Part shown: piece after piece, positions 41,629-55,415 of the stretch
Position numbering within the stretch: the first letter of the stretch is position 1
Layout of the letters: every line of letters starts with the position of its first letter
Source: Myxococcales bacterium
GTDB lineage: Bacteria; Myxococcota_A; Polyangia; Nannocystales; Nannocystaceae
DNA: 64,000 bases
Direction of reading: 5' to 3'
Assembly (NCBI GenBank): GCA_020633335.1
Contig: JACKDU010000006.1
Span: 62,001-126,000 of the forward strand
The notes under the pieces: model-generated
What the model was told of the DNA's origin: nothing
The model's input: the letters and a program-made list of their open reading frames with translations, nothing else
Database searches by the model: none
Program-made: the position numbers and the translations under genes

Positions 41629-42327
41629 ATGCGCAAGCTCGCCAGCACCCTCCGCTTCATCTCCGCCTACGTCCGCCTCGTCCGCAACCCGGCGCAGCTC
41701 GACGTGGTCTTCAAGCTGATCGGGGGCGCGGACGGCAGCGACCAGAGCGGCGCCTTCGAGCGCTTCTTCGGGCGCGACGACGTCCAGGCCCTCATCGCCC
41801 GGCGCATGCCGCCCCTCGAGCTCGACCTCGTCGCCCTCCGCCGCCTCCCCGAGGGGACGGTCGGCCGCGCCTTCGCCGAGTTCATCGACGTCCGCGGCTT
41901 CGACATCACCGACCTCCACCACCACAACGCGGTCGACTCCAGCGACCCGGTGGTCCAGGTCAAGCTCCACCTCGAGCGCAGCCACGACCTCTGGCACGTC
42001 GTCACCGGCTTCGACACCGACGTCGCCGGCGAGCTCGGCCTCCAGGCCTTCTACCTCGCCAACATCGACACGCCGGTCGCCCTGGCGATCCTCTCGGGCG
42101 GGCTCCTCAACGCGCTGCTCCGCGACCCCGCCGACGGCCGCCGGCGCCTCGAGGCGGTCGCGATCGGCTGGCGCCACGGCAAGGCGGCGCGCTCCTTCAT
42201 GGGGCTCGACTGGGCGGCCCTCCTCCGGCGCCCGCTCGCCGAGGTCCGGGCCGAGCTCGGGATCACCGAGGCGATGGCCGTCGAGGCCGGCCGCCTCGGC
42301 GCGGCCCCGCTCGCGGCCGCGGCCTGA
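41629..42327 (+). CDS. Coq4-family protein
   Basis: 232-residue soluble protein of the Coq4 (ubiquinone biosynthesis) family. The zinc-type signature HDxxHx11E is present as HDLWHVVTGFDTDVAGE, together with LHHHNAVDS and a helical fold throughout. Eukaryotic Coq4 is needed for coenzyme Q formation; bacterial homologues are less studied, and here no quinone genes are near. GGAAG precedes the ATG. The gene is divergent from the TetR regulator and probably controlled by it. Confidence 0.85.
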   Translation: MRKLASTLRFISAYVRLVRNPAQLDVVFKLIGGADGSDQSGAFERFFGRDDVQALIARRMPPLELDLVALRRLPEGTVGRAFAEFIDVRGFDITDLHHHNAVDSSDPVVQVKLHLERSHDLWHVVTGFDTDVAGELGLQAFYLANIDTPVALAILSGGLLNALLRDPADGRRRLEAVAIGWRHGKAARSFMGLDWAALLRRPLAEVRAELGITEAMAVEAGRLGAAPLAAAA

Positions 42328-42363
42328 GCGATCGCTCAGATTCTCTCCGGCGGCGGCGGCGGG

Positions 42364-44220
<1,857 letters not shown>

Positions 44221-44276
44221 AAGGGCTCCTCTGGGCGGCCTCTGCGGGGCCGCGCGCGCAAGACTAGGCGAAAACG

Positions 44277-44314
44277 CCGGGGGGCCAAAGGGCATTCCTG
44301 CCCCGGCCCCCCGG
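44277..44314 (-). terminator. Strong intrinsic terminator between M16 gene and glmS
   Basis: Outer arms CCGGGGGGCC (44277-44286) and GGCCCCCCGG (44305-44314) enclose an inner GGGC/GCCC pair (44290-44293, 44300-44303). In minus-strand orientation the hairpin is followed by CGTTTTCGCC, giving a classic terminator. Confidence 0.8.
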
Positions 44315-44349
44315 ATGTCGATCGTGCCCTCGCGGGCCGACCTCGCCGC

Positions 44350-45888
<1,539 letters not shown>

Positions 45889-45924
45889 CGTCGTGTCCTC
45901 AGGGATTCGGTGGGGGAGGGCGGC

Positions 45925-47310
45925 TCACTTGCCGGCGCCGGGCTGGACCTCGAGGGTCAGCCAGTTGGGGCCGAGGTACTCCTTGGCGACCCGCTGGATG
46001 TCCTTCGGCGTGACCTCCTGATACTTCTGGAGCTCGGTGAGGACGAAGCGGGGGTCGCCGTGGTTGATCACCCCCGAGGCGATCGCGTTGGCCCGGCCCT
46101 GGTTGGTCGCCAGGGTCGTGACCGTGCCCATGAGCTGGGCGTTGATCGCCTTCTCGAGCTCCTTCTTGCTGATCCCCTTCTTCTGGATCTTGTCGGCCTC
46201 CTCGCGGACGATCGCCTTGATGTCGTCGAACTTGGTGGTCGGCAGCGGCATCGCCTGCATGAAGACGAGGCCGGCCTCGGCGAGCGAGAAGTGCTGGCCG
46301 CCGGCGAAGGCGACGAGCTTCTTCTCGTCCTGGAGGATCTTGGGGATCCGGGCGGAGTCGCCGACCAGGAGGATGTTGCCGAGGAGGTCGAGGGCGTAGC
46401 GGTCGGGGTGCTTCTCGCCGACCGTGTGCCAGCCGATCGCGTAGATCGCCTGCTGGGCGAGGGGATCGGGGGTGACGACCTCGAGGGGCTTCGAGCGGTC
46501 GATGTTGGTCGGCGGCGAGGGGGGCCGCTCGGGGCCCCGCTTGATGTCGCCGAAGTACTTCTCGACCTTGGACTTGACGTCGGCGACGTTGACGTCGCCG
46601 ACGATCACCATCACCACGTTGTTCGGGGTGTAGTACTTGTCGAAGAAGGCCTGGACGTCGGCGGTGGTCGCCGCGTCGAGGTCCTCGAGCGAGCCGATCG
46701 GCGGGTGGTCGTAGCCCGAGCCCGCCCAGGCGGTCGAGAGGAAGTTCATGAAGGCGCCGGCGTAGGGGACGTTGTCCATCCGCATCGCCTTCTCCTCCTT
46801 GACGTTGCTCCGCTGGTTCTCGAAGTTCTCGTCGGTGATCTCGAGGGAGCGGAGGCGGTCCGACTCGAGCCAGAGGCCGAGGTCGAGGTACTGGCTCGGG
46901 AGGTTGTCGTAGTAGACCGTCGAGTCCCAGGAGGTGCCGGCGTTGTTGTTGCCGCCGACCCGCTGGACGTAGGTCAGGTTGCCCATCGGCGGGACGTTGG
47001 TCGAGCCCTCGAACATCATGTGCTCGAAGAGGTGGGCGAAGCCGGTCCGACCCTTCTCCTCGTCGCGGGCGCCGACGTCATAGTGGAGCGTGAGGTTGAA
47101 GGCGGGGGTCGAGTGGTCCTCGACGACGTAGACCCGCAGGCCGTTGGCCAGGGTGAACTCCTGGACCGGGAGGTCGAAGCTCAGCTCCTCGGCGCCCTTG
47201 GCGGGGCCGGCGCTGGCCAGGCTCGGGCTGGAGAGGGCGCCGACGATGGCCCCCAGGGCGGCCATGCGGGCGACTTTTCGGACGAAACCACGCTTGTTTG
47301 CAGACGACAT
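45925..47310 (-). CDS. M16-family zinc peptidase (catalytic subunit)
   Basis: 461-residue M16B peptidase with a signal peptide (~1-30; ALGAIVGALSSPSLASAG). The inverted zinc motif HxxEH is intact as HLFEH in GRTGFAHLFEHMMFEGS, and the third ligand Glu is in the ENQRSNVKEEKAMR segment. It should act in the periplasm, with the downstream inactive M16 homologue completing the chamber. ATG 47310 is used (an upstream in-frame ATG at 47328 gives an unlikely RRRPW extension). The pair is 36 bp apart and likely one operon. Confidence 0.9.
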   Translation of the reverse strand: MSSANKRGFVRKVARMAALGAIVGALSSPSLASAGPAKGAEELSFDLPVQEFTLANGLRVYVVEDHSTPAFNLTLHYDVGARDEEKGRTGFAHLFEHMMFEGSTNVPPMGNLTYVQRVGGNNNAGTSWDSTVYYDNLPSQYLDLGLWLESDRLRSLEITDENFENQRSNVKEEKAMRMDNVPYAGAFMNFLSTAWAGSGYDHPPIGSLEDLDAATTADVQAFFDKYYTPNNVVMVIVGDVNVADVKSKVEKYFGDIKRGPERPPSPPTNIDRSKPLEVVTPDPLAQQAIYAIGWHTVGEKHPDRYALDLLGNILLVGDSARIPKILQDEKKLVAFAGGQHFSLAEAGLVFMQAMPLPTTKFDDIKAIVREEADKIQKKGISKKELEKAINAQLMGTVTTLATNQGRANAIASGVINHGDPRFVLTELQKYQEVTPKDIQRVAKEYLGPNWLTLEVQPGAGK

Positions 47311-47643
47311 CCAGGGTCTTCTCCTCAAGAGGCCCGGTCGGCGGCTGCGCCGGTGGCGCGCCGCGAGGGCTGGCGAACCCTAACATAGGGCAGGGGTGTG
47401 GGTGGCCTTGCGACCCGGTGGGTCCGACGGCGGTGCCGGCGTCCACGCGATCGTCAACTCACATCCCAAGATCGCCGCGGCGGGGCCTGTGACGCGCCAA
47501 TGTGGAGGTCTGCGATGATCGCGCCGCGGTCGCACGGCGCCTTCGCCGGGCCTCGGCGGCGGGCCGGCGATGGTTGACAGGCGCGCGAAGCCGGTCCTAT
47601 AACGCCGCGCGTTCGGCGATTGGTACCCCCCAGGAGCCGATAG
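47311..47643. other. 333-bp gap: promoter region of the tRNA-Gln operon
   Basis: Apart from the promoter listed below, no gene was seen. Divergent to the M16 operon on the left. The sequence from 47380 to 47560 shows only GC-rich shadow frames. Confidence 0.55.
47574..47603 (+). promoter_or_regulatory. Sigma-70-type promoter of tRNA-Gln/prs
   Basis: TTGACA (47574-47579) matches the -35 consensus exactly, with an 18-nt spacer to TATAAC (47598-47603). Predicted start near 47610, about 35 nt before the tRNA. The best promoter match in the window. Confidence 0.8.
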
Positions 47644-47717
47644 TGGGGCGTCGGCAAGGGGTTTAAGCCATCGGTTTTTGGTACCGACATTCGTAGGTTC
47701 GAATCCTACCGCCCCAA
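47644..47717 (+). tRNA. tRNA-Gln (anticodon TTG)
   Basis: Acceptor arms TGGGGCG (47644-47650) and CGCCCCA (47710-47716) pair fully; the anticodon stem TCGGT/ACCGA flanks loop TTTTGGT with anticodon TTG; the T arm is GTAGG-TTCGAAT-CCTAC. It starts with U1-A72 as in other bacterial tRNA-Gln. The CCA end is not encoded, and the discriminator would be A (47717), where E. coli has G. Transcribed from the promoter at 47574 and likely with the following prs. Confidence 0.92.
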
Positions 47718-47754
47718 ACAAAATCTCTCTCCTCGGACCGGCAAGGAGCGGCGC

Positions 47755-48702
47755 GTGAACAAGACCCTGACGATCTTCAGCGGAAACTCAAACCCGCCGC
47801 TGGTGGCCGAGCTCTGCAAGGATGTCGACATCCCGGAGGGGAAGTCGCGGGTCTCCCGCTTCTCCGACGGTGAGATCTTCGTCGAGATCGGCGAGAACGT
47901 CCGCAACGTCAACTGCGTGATCGTCCAGTCGACCTGCTCGCCGCCCAACCGCAACCTGATGGAGCTCCTCATCATGATCGACGCGCTCAAGCGCGCGAGC
48001 GCGGGGAGCATCGTCGCGGTCATGCCCTACTTCGGCTACGCCCGCCAGGATCGCAAGGTCAAGCCGCGGACGCCGATCACCGCCAAGTTGGTCGCCGACC
48101 TCCTGACCGCCGCGGGCGCGACCCGGGTGCTCTCGGTCGACCTCCACGCCGGCCAGATCCAGGGCTTCTTCAACATCCCCTTCGATCACCTCTTCGCGAC
48201 CCCGGTCTTCCGCCCGGTCCTCCGCGACTTCGGCCTCGGCGGCAAGGACACGGTGGTGGTCTCGCCGGACGCCGGCGGCGTCGAGCGGGCGCGGGCCTAC
48301 TCGAAGATCCTCAACTGCTCGCTGGCGATCATCGACAAGCGCCGCGACTCGCCCAACGTCTCCCAGGTCCTCCACCTGATCGGCGACGTCGAGGGCAAGC
48401 GGGCGATCCTCGTCGACGACATCATCGACACCGCGGGCACCCTCTGCAACGCCGCCCAGGCGGTCCTCGACGCCGGCGCCAGCGAGGTCTACGCGGTCGC
48501 CACCCACGGGGTCTTCTCGGGGCCGGCGATGGAGCGGATCAACGCGTCGGCGCTCTCGCGGGTGTGGGTCACCAACTCGATCGACCAGCGCGAGCGGGTC
48601 GCGGTCTGCGACCGCCTCGAGGTCGTCAGCCTCGGGCCCCTCCTGGCCGAGGCGATCAAGCGGATCCACCACGGCGACTCGATCTCGAGCCTCTTCATCT
48701 AG
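47755..48702 (+). CDS. prs: Ribose-phosphate pyrophosphokinase
   Basis: 315-residue PRPP synthase, making PRPP from ribose-5-phosphate and ATP for nucleotide, His and Trp synthesis. Signatures: FSDGEIFVEI, PYFGYARQDRK, VDLHAGQIQGFF (ATP/metal site) and RAILVDDIIDTAGT (PRPP loop). GTG start after CAAGGAG. It begins 37 nt after tRNA-Gln without an evident terminator, so co-transcription is expected, and it is followed by rplY and pth, a gene order known from other bacteria. Confidence 0.97.
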   Translation: MNKTLTIFSGNSNPPLVAELCKDVDIPEGKSRVSRFSDGEIFVEIGENVRNVNCVIVQSTCSPPNRNLMELLIMIDALKRASAGSIVAVMPYFGYARQDRKVKPRTPITAKLVADLLTAAGATRVLSVDLHAGQIQGFFNIPFDHLFATPVFRPVLRDFGLGGKDTVVVSPDAGGVERARAYSKILNCSLAIIDKRRDSPNVSQVLHLIGDVEGKRAILVDDIIDTAGTLCNAAQAVLDAGASEVYAVATHGVFSGPAMERINASALSRVWVTNSIDQRERVAVCDRLEVVSLGPLLAEAIKRIHHGDSISSLFI

Positions 48703-48781
48703 ACTCCAAGTGTCTGTCGGCGGCGGCGAGCCCGATGAGCGCGGCACCCACCCGTCGGCAACAACCAGAAGCGAGAAAGCA

Positions 48782-49405
48782 ATGAGCCACGAAGCACGAG
48801 CACTGACCGTCCACGTCCGCAGCAGCCACGGCAAGGGGGCCGCGCGCACCCTCCGTCGCAACGGCAAGATCCCCGGCATCCTCTACGGCGGCGGCGGCGA
48901 GCGGCACTCCCTCAGCCTCGACCTCCTCGACCTCGAGCGGGCGATCGATCCCGAGCGGCGCTGGAACACCTGGTTCGCGGTCACCCTCAAGGAGGAGGGC
49001 AAGGCCGACCGGACCGAGTCCTGCATGGTCGTCGACCGCCAGATCGATCCGATCCAGCAGTCGGTGATGCACGTCGATCTCCTCCGCGTCGACCCGGCCA
49101 AGGAGGTCGACACCAAGGTCCCGGTCGAGTACGTCGGCCGGCCGATCGGCGTCCAGGCGGGCGGCAAGCTCAAGACCCACCGCCGCTACGTGGCGATCGC
49201 CGCGATCCCCGGCAACATCCCGGTCAAGCTCGTCGTCGACATCTCCAACCTCGACGGCAACCAGACCCTGCGGATGCAGGACATCGCGATCGAGGGCTAC
49301 CGCCTCCGCGAGAAGCCGACCGCCCCGCTCGCCTTCGTCGAGGCGCCGAAGGCCAAGGCCGAGGTCAAGGCCGACGACGGCAAGAAGAAGAAGGGCAAGA
49401 AGTAG
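48782..49405 (+). CDS. rplY: 50S ribosomal protein L25 (long/CTC form)
   Basis: 207-residue L25/CTC protein: N-terminal 5S-rRNA-binding domain (ALTVHVRSSHGKGAARTLRRNGKIPGILYGGG) and the extra C-terminal TL5 domain (~95-190), plus a Lys-rich tail (KADDGKKKKGKK). ATG 48782 was chosen for its match to the family start; the upstream frame from 48710 is spacer. Between prs (79 bp) and pth. Confidence 0.93.
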   Translation: MSHEARALTVHVRSSHGKGAARTLRRNGKIPGILYGGGGERHSLSLDLLDLERAIDPERRWNTWFAVTLKEEGKADRTESCMVVDRQIDPIQQSVMHVDLLRVDPAKEVDTKVPVEYVGRPIGVQAGGKLKTHRRYVAIAAIPGNIPVKLVVDISNLDGNQTLRMQDIAIEGYRLREKPTAPLAFVEAPKAKAEVKADDGKKKKGKK

Positions 49406-49431
49406 GGGCCCGATGGCCGTGATCGGCGGCG

Positions 49432-50007
49432 ATGGCAGACTCCTCCCCATGGCTGATCGTGGGGCTCGGCAACCCCGAGTCCCGCTACGCCAAGAACCGG
49501 CACAACGTCGGTTTCATGGCGGTCGACGCGATCTGCGCGGAGCTCTACCCGCCGCCGCTCTGGTCCGACAAGTTCAAGGCGAAGACGACCTCCATCCGCG
49601 TCGGCAGCCAGCGGGCGGTGGTCGTCAAGCCGCAGACCTACATGAACCGGAGCGGCGCCTCGGTCGGCGCCGCCGCCACCTTCCACCGCGTCCCGGTCGG
49701 GCAGATCCTCGTCCTCCACGACGAGATCGACTTCCCCTTCGGCCGCCTGGCGATCAAGCAGGGCGGGGGACACGGCGGCCACAATGGGCTGCGTGACATC
49801 ATCCAAGCCATCGGCAGCCGCGACTTCCCGCGGATCCGCATCGGCGTCGGTCGCCCCGTCCATGGCGACGTGAGTAACTTCGTGCTCTCCGACTTCTCCT
49901 CCGACGAAGCCGCGGAGCTCCCCAACCTCCTCGACCGCGCCCGCAAGGCCGCGGAGGCGGTCCTGACCGATGGGGTCAGCGCCGCGATGAACGCCCACAA
50001 CGGCTAG
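49432..50007 (+). CDS. pth: Peptidyl-tRNA hydrolase
   Basis: 191-residue Pth that recycles peptidyl-tRNA released from ribosomes. Motifs: VGLGNPESRYAKNRHNVGFM (catalytic His in NRHNVGF), KPQTYMNRSG, LHDEIDFPFG (catalytic Asp) and GGGHGGHNGLRDI. Standard length. It follows rplY by 26 bp in a probable translation-linked operon. Confidence 0.96.
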   Translation: MADSSPWLIVGLGNPESRYAKNRHNVGFMAVDAICAELYPPPLWSDKFKAKTTSIRVGSQRAVVVKPQTYMNRSGASVGAAATFHRVPVGQILVLHDEIDFPFGRLAIKQGGGHGGHNGLRDIIQAIGSRDFPRIRIGVGRPVHGDVSNFVLSDFSSDEAAELPNLLDRARKAAEAVLTDGVSAAMNAHNG

Positions 50008-50064
50008 CCGAACGCCGGCCGACCCGATCTCCAGCAACCCTCCGCGATCGAAAGGAATCTCCCC

Positions 50065-52272
<2,208 letters not shown>

Positions 52273-52307
52273 CGCAAAGCGCGCGAGGCCCCTCTCGGGG
52301 GGCTGGA

Positions 52308-52340
52308 GAGGCCGCCGAAGCCCCTGGGCTCGGCGGCCTC
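52308..52340 (+). terminator. Terminator after hppA
   Basis: Perfect 11-bp stem GAGGCCGCCGA (52308-52318) / TCGGCGGCCTC (52330-52340) extended inside by GCCC/GGGC; no strong T run. Separates hppA from the rpsF operon. Confidence 0.65.
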
Positions 52341-52358
52341 GCCGCGTCTGGAAGGCGC

Positions 52359-52387
52359 TTGCGATCGCCGGGCGAATTGTCTATCAA
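52359..52387 (+). promoter_or_regulatory. Candidate promoter of the rpsF operon
   Basis: TTGCGA (52359-52364) and TATCAA (52382-52387), 17-nt spacer, leaving a ~60-nt leader before rpsF that could fold (GGTCCCC near 52390 with GGGGGGCC near 52420). Confidence 0.5.
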
Positions 52388-52454
52388 CCCGGTCCCCTCC
52401 TTGCTCCCCGCCTCTCGCGGGGGGCCTACAACGTCCACGAGGAGAACGCAGAAC

Positions 52455-52937
52455 ATGTCAAACACCCAAGGCCAGGTGCTCTCGATGGGATCCCTTCGAG
52501 GCACCAAGCGTGAATACGAGACCGTCACCATCCTCCGCCCCGCCTCCAACAAGACCGACATCCTCGATCTCGTCGGCAAGGTGCAGGGGATCTTCAAGGA
52601 CTTCGACGCGACCCTGGTCCAGATCGAGAACTGGGGCAGCCGGACCCTCGCCTACCCGATCAAGCGCTCGAACACGGGGATCTACCTCTACTGGCGCTAC
52701 CTCGGCGGCTCCGACGTCGTCCGCGAGGTCGAGCGCAACCTCGAGATCATCGACATGGTGCTCCGCTACACCACGGTGAAGGTCGACGAGGACGTCGATC
52801 CGAACGCGCGCCCGTCGGAGGTCACCGAGGACCTGCTCAACGCCGCGGCCGAGCCGCCGCCGGAGCCGGTCGAAGAGGTCGACACCCGGAGCGACGAGGA
52901 CTACGAGGACGACGACAGCGACGAGAGTGAGGACTAG
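52455..52937 (+). CDS. rpsF: 30S ribosomal protein S6
   Basis: 160-residue S6. The core (~20-115) has YETVTILRP, the conserved GSRTLAYPIKRSNTGIYLYWRY and EVERNLEIIDMVLRYTTVK; the last ~35 residues are an unusually long acidic tail (Glu/Asp repeats, SDEDYEDDDSDESED). S6 binds S18 on the small-subunit platform. ATG 52455; the upstream frame from 52359 covers the promoter/leader. First gene of rpsF-rpsR-rplI. Confidence 0.95.
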   Translation: MSNTQGQVLSMGSLRGTKREYETVTILRPASNKTDILDLVGKVQGIFKDFDATLVQIENWGSRTLAYPIKRSNTGIYLYWRYLGGSDVVREVERNLEIIDMVLRYTTVKVDEDVDPNARPSEVTEDLLNAAAEPPPEPVEEVDTRSDEDYEDDDSDESED

Positions 52938-52940
52938 GCC

Positions 52941-53162
52941 ATGGAAGAGAAGAAGTACAGCCGCCGGGCGTCCCTCCTGGCGATCGACAAGGCCCTCGTG
53001 GTCGACTACAAGAACCCGCAGCTGCTCCGCGCCTTCCTCACGGATCGCGGCAAGATCGTGCCCGCCCGGATCTCCGGCGTGAGCGCCCGTCAGCAGCGGC
53101 AGATCACCAAGGCGATCAAGCGCGCGCGGATGCTGGCGCTGATCCCCTTCACCGTGAGCTAG
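52941..53162 (+). CDS. rpsR: 30S ribosomal protein S18
   Basis: 73-residue S18, starting 4 nt after rpsF. Typical sequence: ...VDYKNPQLLRAFLTDRGKI and the C-terminal TGVSARQQRQITKAIKRARMLALIPF-like block (here RISGVSARQQRQITKAIKRA). N-terminal zinc-type cysteines are absent, as in Zn-free S18 variants. Confidence 0.96.
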   Translation: MEEKKYSRRASLLAIDKALVVDYKNPQLLRAFLTDRGKIVPARISGVSARQQRQITKAIKRARMLALIPFTVS

Positions 53163-53172
53163 GGAGAGTCCC

Positions 53173-53628
53173 ATGGCCGCCAACATCGAGATCATCCTGA
53201 CCAAGGACGTCGACAACCTCGGCCGCGCCGGGGACGTCGTGAAGGTCCGCCCGGGCTACGGGCGCAACTACCTCTTCCCGCGGGGCCTCGCCCTCGCGGC
53301 GACCCGCGGCAACATGGCCGAGGTCGAGCACCGCAAGCGCGTGATCGCGCGCGAGCGCGCCCGCATCGAGGCCGAGCACAAGCAGATGGCCAAGGTCCTC
53401 GAGACCGTGTCGGTCGCCGTCGCCCGCAAGAAGGGCGACGCCGATCGGATCTTCGGCTCGGTCACCAGCAAGGACATCGCCGAGGCGCTCGCCGCCCAGA
53501 ACATCAGCATCGATCGCAAGCTGATCCAGCTCCCGGATCCGCTGCGCGCCGTCGGCACCCACGAGGTCCCGGTCCGCTTCTCGGCGGACATCACGGTCGC
53601 CCTCAAGGTGAACGTCATCGGCATCTAG
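53173..53628 (+). CDS. rplI: 50S ribosomal protein L9
   Basis: 151-residue L9: N-terminal globular domain (EIILTKDVDNLGRAGDVVKVRPGYGRNYL, then FPRGLALAAT), a long connecting helix rich in charged residues and a C-terminal RNA-binding domain (KKGDADRIFGSVTSKDIAEAL). Follows rpsR by 10 nt after GGGAGAG. A strong terminator comes after it. Confidence 0.95.
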   Translation: MAANIEIILTKDVDNLGRAGDVVKVRPGYGRNYLFPRGLALAATRGNMAEVEHRKRVIARERARIEAEHKQMAKVLETVSVAVARKKGDADRIFGSVTSKDIAEALAAQNISIDRKLIQLPDPLRAVGTHEVPVRFSADITVALKVNVIGI

Positions 53629-53656
53629 TCGGCGGACGCTCCGGCGTCGATGAGGT

Positions 53657-53689
53657 GAGGCCGGTGTCCGCTCCGCGGGCGCCGGCCTC
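53657..53689 (+). terminator. Terminator of the rpsF-rpsR-rplI operon
   Basis: GAGGCCGGTGTCCG (53657-53670) pairs with CGGGCGCCGGCCTC (53676-53689), including two G-U pairs, with a 5-nt loop, then TTCATGT. Confidence 0.7.
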
Positions 53690-53791
53690 TTCATGTCGGG
53701 CTCGTCGCGACGGCCGCCGGGAGCAGCGCCCCGCGACCGCTCGCGGCGCGATCGCCGGCCTCGGCCCCCGTGCTACAACGACCCTCCAGCG

Positions 53792-55207
53792 ATGAACGGC
53801 GCCAAGCAGCTCCCGAACAACCGTGAGGCCGAGGCGGCGGTCCTCGGCGGGATCCTTCTGCGCGGCGAGCAGGCGCTCAACGACATCCTCGACCAGGTCA
53901 GCGCCGACGACTTCTACAACCCGGCGAACCAGGCGATCTTCCGGGCGATGACGACCCTCGCGGAGCGCCGCGAGCCGATCGACATCATCACCCTCGAGGC
54001 TCAGCTGCGGGCGACCGACACCCTCCGCCTGGTCGGCGGGATCGAGGCCCTGAGCAAGCTCGGCGATCGCTACGCGACCAGCCACAACATCGGTCACCAC
54101 GCCGAACTCGTCCGCCGGGCGGCGGTGCTCCGCAACCTCGCGGTCACCGCCCGCGAGATCGCCGAGGACGCGACCGGCGAGGTCGAGGATCCCTACCAGT
54201 TCGTCGACGAGTCCGAGAAGAAGATCATGGCCGTCAACGAGCGCGGCCGGAAGACCAGCTACGTCTCGTCGCGCGAGCTCCTCCTCGAGGTCTTCAAGGG
54301 GATCACCGAGCGCCACAAGCGGAAGAACCCGATCACCGGGGTGCCGACGCTCTTCACCGACCTCGACATGAGCACCGGCGGCCTCCAGCCCGGCGACCTC
54401 ATCATCCTCGCCGCCCGCCCGTCGATGGGCAAGACCGCCTTCGCGCTCAACCTCTGCACCAACGCCTGCGTCCCCCAGTCCCGCCACCTCCACCTCCCGG
54501 TCGAGGAGCGGCCGGTGCTCAACCCGATCCTCTTCTTCTCCCTCGAGATGTCGTCGGCCTCGCTGGTCGAGCGTATCCTCTGCGCCGAGGCCCGGGTCGA
54601 CTACTCGAAGCTCCGCTCCGGCATGTTCGTCGAGGAGGACTTCCGCAAGCTGATCAGCGCCGCCGATCGGATCTCGATGGCCCGCCTCTACGTCGACGAT
54701 CAGGCGGCGCCGACGATCCTCGAGATCCGCGCCCGCGCCCGCCGCTTCAAGGAGGACCGCAACATCTTCGACGGCCACCCCGAGCAGTTCGGGATGGTGG
54801 TCGTCGACTACCTCCAGCTCTGCCGCGGCGGTCGCGGCCGCTACGACTCGCGCGAGCAGGAGATCAGCGAGATCTCGCGGGGCCTCAAGGCGATGGCCAA
54901 GGAGCTCAAGATGCCGGTGATCGCCCTCTCGCAGCTCAACCGCGCGGTCGACAGCCGCGCCGATCACCGGCCGCAGCTCTCCGACCTCCGCGAGTCCGGG
55001 GCGATCGAGCAGGACGCTGACGTCATCATGTTCATCTACCGCCCGGAGCGCTACATCGCCGCGGACGCCCCTCCGCAGGAGCGGGCGGCGGTCGAGAACA
55101 AGGCGGAGATCATCATCGGCAAGCAGCGCAACGGGCCGATCGGCACGGTCCACCTGACCTTCATCAAGCACCACACCCGCTTCGAGAACGAGGCCCGGGA
55201 GGCCTAG
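53792..55207 (+). CDS. dnaB: Replicative DNA helicase
   Basis: 471-residue DnaB: N-terminal helical domain (NREAEAAVLGGILL... DDFYNPANQAIFRAM), linker, RecA-like ATPase with Walker A (ARPSMGKTAFALN) and Walker B (MVVVDYLQL), and the C-terminal VIALSQLNRAVDSR and SDLRESGAIEQDADVIMFI. A ~14-residue insertion lies after the Walker A helix (CVPQSRHLHLPVEERPVLN). No intein. TACAAC ends 12 nt before the ATG. It follows rplI, as in many genomes, behind a terminator. Confidence 0.96.
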   Translation: MNGAKQLPNNREAEAAVLGGILLRGEQALNDILDQVSADDFYNPANQAIFRAMTTLAERREPIDIITLEAQLRATDTLRLVGGIEALSKLGDRYATSHNIGHHAELVRRAAVLRNLAVTAREIAEDATGEVEDPYQFVDESEKKIMAVNERGRKTSYVSSRELLLEVFKGITERHKRKNPITGVPTLFTDLDMSTGGLQPGDLIILAARPSMGKTAFALNLCTNACVPQSRHLHLPVEERPVLNPILFFSLEMSSASLVERILCAEARVDYSKLRSGMFVEEDFRKLISAADRISMARLYVDDQAAPTILEIRARARRFKEDRNIFDGHPEQFGMVVVDYLQLCRGGRGRYDSREQEISEISRGLKAMAKELKMPVIALSQLNRAVDSRADHRPQLSDLRESGAIEQDADVIMFIYRPERYIAADAPPQERAAVENKAEIIIGKQRNGPIGTVHLTFIKHHTRFENEAREA

Positions 55208-55415
55208 GCGCCCGAGGCCGAAGTCCCGCGCTCCCTCGCTTGCCCTCGTCGGCCCTGAGCGCCCCGCCAGAACTTGCCACCAGAGGGGGTCCAGGACCCC
55301 GTGATGTGGGTGTGCGGGGTGTGCGCGGTGCGGTCTCGGGCGCTTCTCCGGCAGAGGGGCCGTGGGGCGCGTTTCGTGGCGAAGCGTCGGCGGTCCGTGA
55401 TAGCTTGGTCGCGGC

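Noticed and set aside
44221..44349. glmS ribozyme upstream of glmS
   Set aside because: No glmS ribozyme core seen; the region is explained by a strong intrinsic terminator and a normal RBS.
53792..55207. Intein in dnaB
   Set aside because: Protein is normal length apart from a ~14-residue insertion; no splice motifs.
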